Source of the DNA: Candidatus Nitrosopumilus sp.
Lineage (GTDB): Archaea; Thermoproteota; Nitrososphaeria; Nitrososphaerales; Nitrosopumilaceae
Assembly: GCA_029861085.1 (NCBI GenBank)
Contig: JAOUAE010000011.1
Span: 1-19,320 of the forward strand
Length of the DNA stretch: 19,320 nt
Direction: 5' to 3'
Position 1 is the first letter of the stretch; each line of letters begins with the position of its first letter. The notes under the pieces are model-generated. The model was not told where the DNA came from, made no database searches, and worked only from the letters and a program-made list of their open reading frames with translations. Below, one piece after another: positions 6,323 through 12,532 of the stretch. Made by a program: the position numbers and the translations under genes.

Positions 6323-6406
6323 TTAGCCCTTGATGTAATGAGTAACGATCAAAAACCAATTTGATGGTTCTTTTGGAATTGATTGTGGTGTCCAGTCTCT
6401 GCTCAA
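6323..6406 (-). CDS. Possible 27-residue Trp/Pro-containing peptide
   Basis: From a TTG at 6404-6406 (complement) the frame reads MSRDWTPQSIPKEPSNWFLI, then VTHYIKG. Two Trp and three Pro in 27 codons is unusual for a chance frame in AT-rich DNA. A T/A-rich stretch at 6429-6443 could hold the TATA element. An upstream stop lies two codons before the TTG. No family is recognised. It is the only candidate in the 6261-6554 gap. Confidence 0.22.
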   Translation of the reverse strand: MSRDWTPQSIPKEPSNWFLIVTHYIKG

Positions 6407-6523
6407 ATATTAAATATAAAACTTCAAAATTTTTGTTTATTTTACAAGTTTTTTCAAAATTTTTCTATTATTCAATATTGAATAAATTTAAATGATTCAA
6501 GGTTAATGATTTTTTAGTGGTCT

Positions 6524-6531
6524 GTTTAAAT
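6524..6531 (+). promoter_or_regulatory. TATA-like element of the 32-residue Cys-rich gene
   Basis: GTTTAAAT is centred 27 bp upstream of the ATG at 6555, the archaeal TATA distance for a leaderless mRNA. Assigned by position and composition. Confidence 0.4.
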
Positions 6532-6554
6532 CTCATTATTTCATAACACCGTTT

Positions 6555-6653
6555 ATGGCCTTTAGAAAATGCGCCAACTGTGATCAAGAGTACAAAGATG
6601 TGTTTAACGTTAGAACTTGTTCAACACAATGCGCCGTTGAGATCTCACATTGA
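6555..6653 (+). CDS. 32-residue zinc-finger-like micro-protein
   Basis: The ORF reads MAFRKCANCDQEYKDVFNVR, then TCSTQCAVEISH. Four Cys (CxxC at residues 6-9 and CxxxC at 22-26) and a C-terminal His could hold one zinc, with CANCDQEY resembling the first knuckle of small treble-clef fingers. A TATA-like element sits at -27 and a T7 run follows the stop, so the short ORF is bracketed like a complete transcription unit. GC content of the CANCDQ segment is higher than in the surrounding gap. Function unknown. Confidence 0.58.
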   Translation: MAFRKCANCDQEYKDVFNVRTCSTQCAVEISH

Positions 6654-6663
6654 TCTCTCACTC

Positions 6664-6670
6664 TTTTTTT
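6664..6670 (+). terminator. T-run terminator after the 32-residue gene
   Basis: Seven consecutive T lie 11 bp after the stop codon at 6653, preceded by a C/T-rich stretch. This matches archaeal U-tract termination. Confidence 0.45.
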
Positions 6671-6722
6671 AATTCAACGATGATATCATAACAAACTCAT
6701 GAATCGATAAAGATTAAGTTTC

Positions 6723-6730
6723 CATAAATT
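6723..6730 (+). promoter_or_regulatory. TATA-like element of the 36-residue Cys-rich gene
   Basis: CATAAATT is centred about 27 bp upstream of the TTG at 6754 and supports that TTG as the start of a leaderless gene. Confidence 0.4.
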
Positions 6731-6753
6731 TCAGAATTTTTTAGGTGTTATTA

Positions 6754-6864
6754 TTGGACAAGCAATGGTTACGGATAAAAAACGGACGAAGTAAGGGGTG
6801 CAAGGATTGCACAAATCACAGATGTATTCCAAGTAGTTGTAATTGTGATTGTCATAAACAATAA
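6754..6864 (+). CDS. 36-residue Cys-rich micro-protein
   Basis: From the TTG at 6754 the frame reads MDKQWLRIKNGRSKGCKDCT, then NHRCIPSSCNCDCHKQ. Six Cys and two His fall in the last 21 residues, patterned CxxCxxHxC then CxCxCH, which could form a small metal cluster site. The N-terminus is basic. No other start codon opens this frame. The TATA-like element at 6723-6730 lies 27 bp upstream. The unrelated ATG frame at 6765 closes after nine codons. No family recognised; it resembles the C-terminal part of the 4187-4423 protein in general pattern only. Confidence 0.52.
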   Translation: MDKQWLRIKNGRSKGCKDCTNHRCIPSSCNCDCHKQ

Positions 6865-6890
6865 TTTTGAATCTGATAAATTTTGAAAAT

Positions 6891-8171
6891 TTATCTTAAA
6901 ATCACGCCTATATCCATCAAATTTGTATGTGTGGCATTAGTTACAATGTTGCCTTTTTGTTTTTGAAAGAACCGTCCCGAATCACTATTTCTAAGAAACT
7001 CTTTCATTACATCCAAATCTATCTTGATGTTTTCTGTAATAGCTCCTGCAAAATTAGAATTTCCATCAATTCCATCCGTACCGATTGACGCAATGACCAT
7101 TTTTTTTAATTTTTGAGTGTTTTTCAACATTCTCAAAACCAATTCCTGATTTCTTCCACCCATTCCATTTCCGAGGACTTTGACTGTTGTCTCTCCTCCA
7201 AAAATAATACAAGTTTTTTCATTCTCTGAAATTTTTTCAAGAATTTTTATTACTGCTTCTTTAATGTTTCCAAAAACCTGCATTATACAAACTGTATATC
7301 CTATTTTTTCAGCTGCTTCTTTCATAGCTTTCAAACAATCATTATTGTTTGCAATGACATAATTTTCAATTTTAGTTTTTTTGGGCATATCTGAACTTTT
7401 TTCAATGTTAGCTCTATCTTCTAAAAGTTTTAAAACTTCTGAGGGCATCTTCCATCTTATTTTGTATTTGTCTATGATTTCCAATGCATTAGCATATGTT
7501 GTGTTATCCATGTATGTTGTACCTGATGCAATAGATGAAAGATCATCTCCTTCAACGTCAGACATTACCAAACTTACTCCCTGGCATTTCATGTTTTCAA
7601 CTAACTTTCCTCCCTTAATTTTTGACAAGTGTTTTCTGATGCAATTGAATTCTTGGATTGTAGCTCCTGATTTCAACAGTACATTTGTAACGTGAATTTT
7701 GTCCTCGAGAGTAATCTCATCTGGTAGTGCTAAAAGTGACGATCCACCCCCCGAAACTAGAAAAATTATCAACTCATCACTTCGTTTGTTTTGCACAAAT
7801 TTCATGATCTCCTTTGCAGCCTTTACGCTAGTTTGATCTGGTTTTGGGTGCCTTGAATTGAAAATCTGGAATTTTTTCCCTTTGATTTTTGCTTTAGAGC
7901 CTTTGGGAATTACTATAATTCCACTTTTTATTGGAATTATTGCATTAAGCGCACGGGTCATGGAATCCCCTGCCTTTCCAAATGCAACTGAGTATATGCT
8001 AGAATACTTTTCAATATTGAATATTTTGTTGTTAATTTTGATTTCATTGGGTGTGACAAATCTTGGAATGATGTTTTCTGGATTTGCTGCTTGAAGGCCT
8101 GATTCTAAAATTTCTAAGCAATCTTTTTTCTTATCTGTAGTTGCCAACTCATCGAAATTTTTGATAATCAT
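6891..8171 (-). CDS. gckA: Glycerate 2-kinase (DUF4147/MOFRL family)
   Basis: This ATP-dependent kinase converts D-glycerate to 2-phosphoglycerate, feeding lower glycolysis and gluconeogenesis. The protein has 426 residues, close to the family norm. The N-terminal domain includes VAFGKAGDSMTRA, and FLVSGGGSSLLALP forms the nucleotide-binding loop. The C-terminal MOFRL domain shows FGGETTVKVLGNGMGGRNQE and GTDGIDGNSNFAGA. The ATG at 8169-8171 is chosen because the TATA element at 8192-8204 is about 26 bp upstream; an ATG at 8180 and a TTG at 8183 would add three or four residues. It is transcribed away from the dehydrogenase-family gene through a 52-bp gap. In an autotroph it would recycle glycerate to central carbon metabolism. 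Confidence 0.9.
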   Translation of the reverse strand: MIIKNFDELATTDKKKDCLEILESGLQAANPENIIPRFVTPNEIKINNKIFNIEKYSSIYSVAFGKAGDSMTRALNAIIPIKSGIIVIPKGSKAKIKGKKFQIFNSRHPKPDQTSVKAAKEIMKFVQNKRSDELIIFLVSGGGSSLLALPDEITLEDKIHVTNVLLKSGATIQEFNCIRKHLSKIKGGKLVENMKCQGVSLVMSDVEGDDLSSIASGTTYMDNTTYANALEIIDKYKIRWKMPSEVLKLLEDRANIEKSSDMPKKTKIENYVIANNNDCLKAMKEAAEKIGYTVCIMQVFGNIKEAVIKILEKISENEKTCIIFGGETTVKVLGNGMGGRNQELVLRMLKNTQKLKKMVIASIGTDGIDGNSNFAGAITENIKIDLDVMKEFLRNSDSGRFFQKQKGNIVTNATHTNLMDIGVILR

Positions 8172-8191
8172 ACTGCCCATCAATAATGTAA

Positions 8192-8204
8192 GATATAATA
8201 ATAA
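8192..8204. promoter_or_regulatory. TATA element shared by glycerate kinase (-) and the dehydrogenase-like gene (+)
   Basis: GATATAATAATAA lies in the short divergent gap. Its centre is about 27 bp from the ATG at 8224 on the plus strand and about 26 bp from the ATG at 8171 on the minus strand, so a single element fits both genes as leaderless transcripts. Confidence 0.5.
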
Positions 8205-8223
8205 TCAATGATGCCTTTGATTT

Positions 8224-9168
8224 ATGCAAACAGTACGCATTCCAAAAGTTATAAACTTTGGAGAAAATGCACTTGGTGAAACAGAGTATCCAAAAAATGC
8301 CCTAGTTGTCACAACCGTTCCGCCAGCACTATCTGACAAATGGTTAGCAAGAATGGGTATCCAGGATTACATGCTGTATGACCAAGTAAAACCTGAACCA
8401 TCAATTGAAGATGTCAATACTGTAATTTCGCAATTCAAAGACAAAAATCCATCAGTTCTAATTGGACTGGGTGGTGGAAGTTCAATGGATGTAGTAAAAT
8501 ATGCTGCACCCGAATTGAAAAAAGAAAAAATCTTAATTCCTACAACCTTTGGAACTGGAGCTGAAATGACAACATATTGTGTTCTGAAATTTGATGGTAA
8601 AAAGAAATTGTTACGCGAAGATAGATTTTTAGCTGACATGGCTGTAGTTGATTCATATTTTATGGAAGGAACTCCAGACCAAGTCCTAAAAAGTTCTGTC
8701 TGTGATGCATGTGCTCAAGCTACTGAAGGCTATGATAGCAAACTCGGTAATGACTTGACTAGAACTCTATGCAAGCAAGCATTTGAAATTTTGTACGATG
8801 CAATTATGAATGACAAACCAGAAAACTATCCATATGGATCAATGTTGTCTGGCATGGGATTTGGTAATTGCTCTACAACACTTGGACATGCTTTGTCTTA
8901 TGTATTCTCTAATGAGGGAATACCACATGGATATTCATTATCCTCTTGTACTACGGTTGCACACAAGCATAACAAGTCAATCTTCTATGATAGATTCAAA
9001 GAAGCTATGGAAAAACTTGGTTTTGATAAATTAGAACTCAAAGCTGATGTTTCAGAAGCTGCAGATACTGTAATGACTGATAAAGGACATTTGGATCCAA
9101 ATCCGATTCCAATATCAAAAGATGATGTCGTAAAGTGTCTTGAAGATATTAAAGCAGGTAATTTGTAA
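8224..9168 (+). CDS. Iron-containing alcohol dehydrogenase family reductase (possible semialdehyde reductase)
   Basis: The 314-residue protein belongs to the Fe-ADH/glycerol dehydrogenase superfamily. The NAD(P) loop is IGLGGGSSMDVVKYAA near residue 80, followed by IPTTFGTGAEMTTYC. The metal-site region has D161 in VCDACAQATEGYDS, H222 in LGHALS and H235 in IPHGYS. The residue four after D161, a His ligand in FucO-type enzymes, is Gln165 here, so the site resembles the three-ligand site of glycerol dehydrogenases. At 314 residues it is shorter than the usual 350-390, mainly at the C-terminus. In marine ammonia-oxidising archaea, Fe-ADH enzymes act as malonic or succinic semialdehyde reductases of the 3-hydroxypropionate/4-hydroxybutyrate cycle; that role is a plausible inference, not proven. 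T-runs follow the stop. Confidence 0.8.
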   Translation: MQTVRIPKVINFGENALGETEYPKNALVVTTVPPALSDKWLARMGIQDYMLYDQVKPEPSIEDVNTVISQFKDKNPSVLIGLGGGSSMDVVKYAAPELKKEKILIPTTFGTGAEMTTYCVLKFDGKKKLLREDRFLADMAVVDSYFMEGTPDQVLKSSVCDACAQATEGYDSKLGNDLTRTLCKQAFEILYDAIMNDKPENYPYGSMLSGMGFGNCSTTLGHALSYVFSNEGIPHGYSLSSCTTVAHKHNKSIFYDRFKEAMEKLGFDKLELKADVSEAADTVMTDKGHLDPNPIPISKDDVVKCLEDIKAGNL

Positions 9169-9179
9169 AAAATTCAATA

Positions 9180-9203
9180 TTTTTTACTTTTTTTTCTATT
9201 TTC
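9180..9203 (+). terminator. Poly-T terminator after the dehydrogenase-like gene
   Basis: T6 (9180-9185) and T8 (9188-9195) runs, followed by more T-rich sequence, begin 12 bp after the stop. They separate the gene from the luciferase-like gene downstream, which therefore probably has its own promoter. Confidence 0.5.
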
Positions 9204-9208
9204 TTGAT

Positions 9209-9229
9209 AAACTGCGAAATTGGCAGTTT
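9209..9229. repeat. 7-bp inverted repeat upstream of the luciferase-like gene
   Basis: AAACTGC (9209-9215) and GCAGTTT (9223-9229) are perfect inverted copies around the spacer GAAATTG. They lie 34 bp before the ATG at 9263, just upstream of where a TATA box would sit (about 9232-9242). A dyad in this place could be an operator; it could also be an RNA hairpin of the upstream terminator. Confidence 0.45.
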
Positions 9230-9262
9230 TGTTAAACCTTTTATTCTAATACTCTGAGGGAA

Positions 9263-10369
9263 ATGTACTTGACAACAAATAAAATAAAATTTGGTATTCA
9301 AAACGGATTAAATGTTGCAAGAGCCGGTTACACTGAAGATCAAATTTTAACGGCTTGTATGCTTGCTGATAAGACTGGATATGATTCTATTTTCTATATG
9401 GACCACACCAATGTCCCACAATGGAAAAATGCCACAGTGTTGGATCCCTGGGTTATGTTATCTGCAATTGCTGCGGTGACAAATAATGTTGAATTGGGAA
9501 CTTGTGTTACTGATGCAATCCGAAGACATCCTTCCAATATTGCGCTAGCTGCAATTACTCTTGACAGAGTTTCAAAAGGTAGGGCTATCCTTGGAATTGG
9601 TGCAGGTGAGGCCCAAAATCTAAAAGAATTTTGTATTCCTTTTGAAAAACCAGTTTCAAAATGGGCAGAACAAATTGAAACTATTCATAAATTATATCAA
9701 TCAACTCCTGATAATACAGTGGATTATGCAGGAAAATATTACCAGCTTGAAGGTGCATGTTTACAAGCACCTCCAATTAGAAAACCACGTCCACCAACTT
9801 ACATGGCATCTGGTGGTAAACGTACACTTGCATTAACTGGTAAGCTTGGCGATGGTTGGTTACCAATTGGATATACTCCAGAACTCTTTGAAGATCACGC
9901 TGCACAGATCAAAGTTTCAATGGATGAAAATAATAGAACTCAAGAAGAGAAAGATAATTTCCAATATGCTCTTGATATTGATGTGTACTTTTCTGAAGAT
10001 GCAGAAGCATCCTGGGCTCGAATGAAAGAAGCAGTCAAAGTCAGTTTGTTCAAACCTGAAATTTTGAGAGTACATGGGTTAAAAGAAATTGAAGGATTTG
10101 ATTTTGTCAAGTACTTTACAGAATATTCCATGTCTGATCAAAGTTGGATTGTAAAGATGAGAGAAGCTGCAACAAAAATACCTGATGCTGTAGCACGTTC
10201 ATCAACTGCGGTTGGTACTCCTGAAGACATGATTCCAACATTTGAGAGATTCATGGATGCTGGTGTAAATCACTTTGTAATTAGGTTCTGGGGCAAGAAT
10301 TACTTTGGTTCTATTGACAAATTTGCAAGCCATGTAATGCCTGCACTTCGAGAAAAAGCCAAACAATAG
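9263..10369 (+). CDS. Luciferase-like (F420-dependent type) oxidoreductase, Mer-like
   Basis: This 368-residue TIM-barrel protein belongs to the luciferase-like monooxygenase family, whose archaeal members usually use coenzyme F420, as methylene-H4MPT reductase (Mer) does. Family features are ADKTGYDSIFYMDHTN near residue 35, a bacterial-luciferase-type core TNNVELGTCVTDAIRRHP, LDRVSKGRAILGIGAGE near 110, the PPTYMASGGKRTLALTGKLG stretch, and a C-terminal VGTPEDMIPTFERFMDAGVN motif. GAGGG at 9256-9260, just before the ATG, may be a ribosome-binding site, which is uncommon in this window where leaderless starts dominate. Annotation as Mer is common for thaumarchaeal homologues, but one-carbon flux through H4MPT is not shown here; folate enzymes are present in the same window. 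The substrate is uncertain. Confidence 0.85.
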   Translation: MYLTTNKIKFGIQNGLNVARAGYTEDQILTACMLADKTGYDSIFYMDHTNVPQWKNATVLDPWVMLSAIAAVTNNVELGTCVTDAIRRHPSNIALAAITLDRVSKGRAILGIGAGEAQNLKEFCIPFEKPVSKWAEQIETIHKLYQSTPDNTVDYAGKYYQLEGACLQAPPIRKPRPPTYMASGGKRTLALTGKLGDGWLPIGYTPELFEDHAAQIKVSMDENNRTQEEKDNFQYALDIDVYFSEDAEASWARMKEAVKVSLFKPEILRVHGLKEIEGFDFVKYFTEYSMSDQSWIVKMREAATKIPDAVARSSTAVGTPEDMIPTFERFMDAGVNHFVIRFWGKNYFGSIDKFASHVMPALREKAKQ

Positions 10370-10435
10370 ATTACTTCGCTCTCTTTCCAACAGAATATAG
10401 AAAATCATTTACTTTACTTGTTCATAGACTATGTG

Positions 10436-10666
10436 ATGGATAAAGATCTTACTGAGGAAGTAAAAAAATGTCTTGATATTTTAGAAGAAAATGTTGACAT
10501 GTTAGCAAATCTTGAATTTGATTTGGAAGATGAAAAAGAAGATGAACTAACACCCAACATGGAACTCCACAATCTATATGATATGACTGAAGATGTTGCT
10601 GAATCTACAAAACTGAAACGCGCAGAATTAAATTTTACAAGACGTCAGTCCGAAGATTCTTTATGA
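10436..10666 (+). CDS. Small acidic helical hypothetical protein
   Basis: This 76-residue protein is rich in Glu and Asp (LDILEENVDML, NLEFDLEDEKEDE) with a more basic C-terminus (STKLKRAELNFTRRQSEDSL). The N-terminal half is probably helical or coiled. The ATG at 10436 is preferred; an in-frame TTG at 10418 would add six residues. No domain is recognised. Its stop overlaps the convergent helix-turn-helix gene by 6 bp. It follows the luciferase-like gene by 66 bp on the same strand. Confidence 0.65.
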   Translation: MDKDLTEEVKKCLDILEENVDMLANLEFDLEDEKEDELTPNMELHNLYDMTEDVAESTKLKRAELNFTRRQSEDSL

Positions 10667-11107
10667 TTTATGTGGTCTTTTATTTTTTGTAAATGATTTG
10701 GCTCTACGTTTATTTTTTTGTTTTTCTAATCTTTTTCTGGTGCGTTCTGTTGCATTAGTTGAGCCTTGAATAATTTTTGTTTTACTTCCATCTTTTAGCA
10801 TAATTTCTTTTCCTTTGAATCTAAATTCCACATCTCTACATTTTATGTAATATTTTTTGAGACAAAAAAATATTCTGTTGTTTGTACCGTGCATTTCTTT
10901 GACTTCTTTTGACTTTTTTAATTCATTGAGAATATTTCGAAGCATTCCCTTATCAATATCTGTAATCCTATGCAATTCTCTAAACCAAATGAACCGTGAT
11001 TCTGAACCCCATTCTTCTAAAAGATCTAATGTTGTTTGTGTTGCCTCTTCTCTTTCCTTATCAATTTCAACCATTTGCATGTCTTGGATTTCTCCTAAAT
11101 TTAGCAA
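10661..11107 (-). CDS. Winged-helix-like protein with a basic C-terminal tail
   Basis: The protein has up to 148 residues. Residues 20-75 (TTLDLLEEWGSESRFIWFRE, then LHRITDIDKGMLRNILNELKKSKEV) look like a winged-helix fold: an early helix, a recognition-helix-like segment and a wing (VKEMHGTNNRIFFCLKKYYI). The last 35 residues are strongly basic (ERTRKRLEKQKNKRRAKSF), suggesting nucleic-acid binding. The start is either TTG at 11107, supported by a TATA-like stretch near 11131-11139 at -28, or ATG at 11080, preceded 10 bp upstream by GGAG. Both are plausible. The regulator role is inferred from fold and charge; no target is evident. Confidence 0.65.
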   Translation of the reverse strand: MLNLGEIQDMQMVEIDKEREEATQTTLDLLEEWGSESRFIWFRELHRITDIDKGMLRNILNELKKSKEVKEMHGTNNRIFFCLKKYYIKCRDVEFRFKGKEIMLKDGSKTKIIQGSTNATERTRKRLEKQKNKRRAKSFTKNKRPHKS

Positions 11108-11189
11108 TTTACATTAATGAATAATATGGATGATAAAAGTCAAATTTTAGAATGTTCTTTCTTTTTGATAATTTTTGTAATATTCTTCT

Positions 11190-11282
11190 ATGGGAACAGA
11201 ATTCAAAACTGAATGCACGGAATTGGAATGCAAAATTTTAGAAATCAAAGCAATGATCCGAGAACTAGATGAAGACGATTAA
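11190..11282 (+). CDS. 30-residue acidic helical micro-protein
   Basis: ATG 11190 begins a peptide MGTEFKTECTELECKILEIK then AMIRELDEDD. It has a heptad-like helical pattern (L12, I16, I19, M22, L26), two Cys and a strongly acidic end. The stop overlaps by 4 bp the stop of the convergent coiled-coil gene at 11279-11509. T-rich sequence at 11157-11176 lies around -27 but is not a clear TATA. Its composition unlike the flanks and tight end-to-end packing support it modestly. Confidence 0.42.
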   Translation: MGTEFKTECTELECKILEIKAMIRELDEDD

Positions 11283-11509
11283 TAATGTCTCTTTGATTTT
11301 GCTTTTCTTTCTTTGATTCTAGATTTTGTTACTTTGACTGTTTGTTTTTGATTATTCTCCATCTTATTTGCTATTGAATCAATCTGTTTGATTATTTTTG
11401 CCTGTAATTCAGCAGAATTTGTCTTTAGTAATTTTGTTTTTAATTTTTTCAATTGATTAGAGTATATATCAAAATCATCTTTTAATTCATTAAGGTAAGG
11501 ATCGTCCAT
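11279..11509 (-). CDS. Small basic coiled-coil protein
   Basis: This 76-residue protein starts acidic (MDDPYLNELKDDFDIY), continues as a probable coiled coil (NQLKKLKTKLLKTNSAELQA, then KIIKQIDSIANKMENN) and ends in a Lys/Arg-rich tail (KSRIKERKAKSKRHY). The ATG start has an AT-rich element at about 11527-11536, roughly 23 bp upstream. No family is recognised. The tail could bind nucleic acid or an acidic partner; the acidic 30-residue peptide encoded convergently is the neighbour, which may be coincidence. Confidence 0.65.
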   Translation of the reverse strand: MDDPYLNELKDDFDIYSNQLKKLKTKLLKTNSAELQAKIIKQIDSIANKMENNQKQTVKVTKSRIKERKAKSKRHY

Positions 11510-11556
11510 GATCTTTTTTATCTACCTAATATTTTAGGGATTTCTATGATCTGGAT

Positions 11557-11566
11557 TTATAATATT
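11557..11566 (+). promoter_or_regulatory. TATA element of the flavin-binding protein gene
   Basis: TTATAATATT is centred about 24-26 bp before the ATG at 11585, which directly follows an AT-rich stretch with no ribosome-binding site, fitting a leaderless mRNA. Confidence 0.5.
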
Positions 11567-11584
11567 ATTTTATTGAATTAACTT

Positions 11585-12217
11585 ATGCAATTAACTGGAA
11601 TTCTTCGTATTAGATCATATGAAAAAATAAAAGAATTTCTAAATGAAGAACATGTTGGACGTATATCTAGTATTGATGAAAATGGGTTTCCTCAAATAAT
11701 CCCTATGAACTTTGTATTTCTTAATGATGCCGTTTACATGCATTCTCATGTGAAAGGTGAGAAACTAGATAATATTTTTCGAAACAATAAAGTGGGTTTT
11801 GAAGCTGACAGGGAATTGGAATTTTTACCATCATATTTTGAAGATCCACACAATGCGGCTCTTGCTGATACATTGTACATCAGTGTTGTCATCAAAGGGA
11901 TGGCGTCTTTTGTATCTGATAGAGAAGAAAAAACACTTGCACTAAACGGATTGATGAAAAAATATCAGCCTGAAGGACAATATGATCCAATCAAATCTAA
12001 TATGCGAGTTTTAGATGCCGTTAGTATTATTAAAATTACTTCTCAAACACTTCATGGAAAATACAAAATTGGACAACACATGAAACCTGAAAATAGGTTA
12101 GATTTGGCACAAAAAATTCTAAAGAAAAATTCTTCTTCTGCACTTAAAACTTTGAAAATTATGGGGTTTGATTTAACTGATGAAGGACTAAAGATGATGG
12201 ATGAGCCTGTATGGTAA
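11585..12217 (+). CDS. PNPOx-like FMN-binding split-barrel protein (NimA/pyridoxamine oxidase related)
   Basis: The 210-residue protein has the split-barrel flavin-binding fold of the pyridoxamine 5'-phosphate oxidase-related group. Typical features are EHVGRISSIDENGFPQIIPM (residues 21-40), NFVFLNDAVYMHSHVKGEKL, IFRNNKVGFEADRELEFLP, and the later strand TLYISVVIKGMASFVSD. The region IIKITSQTLHGKYKIGQH closes the barrel. The last 50 residues form a small helical extension (LDLAQKILKKNSSSALKTLK). Relatives bind FMN, F420 or heme and reduce or detoxify small molecules; a role in F420-linked reduction would fit the archaeal setting but is unproven. It is transcribed alone. Confidence 0.78.
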   Translation: MQLTGILRIRSYEKIKEFLNEEHVGRISSIDENGFPQIIPMNFVFLNDAVYMHSHVKGEKLDNIFRNNKVGFEADRELEFLPSYFEDPHNAALADTLYISVVIKGMASFVSDREEKTLALNGLMKKYQPEGQYDPIKSNMRVLDAVSIIKITSQTLHGKYKIGQHMKPENRLDLAQKILKKNSSSALKTLKIMGFDLTDEGLKMMDEPVW

Positions 12218-12440
12218 TTTTGGTTTGATGTTTCATTTTTTATTAAATTAAGATTGCTTTTCAATTACCTGACTATTTGAACTGTGACCAGTTTCTTTTT
12301 CCGTTCAAACTTATAATTTTCTAAGGAATTCACCTGTTTTGAGTTTTAATTCAAATATGACTCCTTGTTTAGTGTCTTGAAGTTCTCTTTTGATCTTTGT
12401 TTGTTCGATCTATTGTCTATTTTTCTATATGATTTAATCT

Positions 12441-12456
12441 CTAGAAAATTTTCTAG
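12441..12456. repeat. Perfect 16-bp palindrome upstream of uvrB
   Basis: CTAGAAAATTTTCTAG is its own reverse complement. It lies about 47 bp upstream of the uvrB TATA element and 77 bp before the start codon. A perfect dyad here may be an operator for the repair operon; A/T-rich palindromes also arise by chance. Confidence 0.5.
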
Positions 12457-12502
12457 TTTTGAAATTATCTTGGCTCCTAGTTTCTACCCTACAAACGTTA
12501 GC

Positions 12503-12508
12503 TATAAG
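12503..12508 (+). promoter_or_regulatory. TATA element of the uvrBAC operon
   Basis: TATAAG is centred 27 bp upstream of the TTG at 12533. It decides the uvrB start: transcription would begin at or next to that TTG, so the longer upstream reading frame cannot be translated from this promoter. Confidence 0.55.
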
Positions 12509-12532
12509 TTCAGTTTTCAAGAATTATGTTTA

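Larger units (their letters stand above)
12218..12532. other. 315-bp intergenic region upstream of uvrB
   Basis: No gene could be supported here. The uvrB frame stays open back to 12365, but the translated residues are low-complexity Phe/Leu/Ser sequence unlike UvrB. On the minus strand two overlapping frames (12311-12409 and one further right) look protein-like but lack any ATG, GTG or TTG. The region holds a 16-bp palindrome and the uvrB TATA element, listed separately. Confidence 0.6.

Noticed and set aside
6346..6376. Hairpin around CAAAAACCAATTTGATGGTTCTTTTG
   Set aside because: The stem is imperfect with a bulge and not followed by a T-run in either direction; not convincing as terminator or RNA gene.
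7381..7695. 104-codon plus-strand frame within the glycerate kinase gene
   Set aside because: It is entirely antisense to a well-recognised gene and its translation has no family features.
12311..12409. Minus-strand frame reading KRELQDTKQGVIFELKLKTG near its end
   Set aside because: It looks protein-like but has no ATG, GTG or TTG and is preceded directly by a stop; a neighbouring overlapping minus frame has the same problem. At most a gene relic.
12365..12532. N-terminal extension of 56 residues on UvrB
   Set aside because: The residues are low-complexity Phe/Leu/Ser and not UvrB-like; the TATA at 12503 lies inside this stretch and places the start at 12533.
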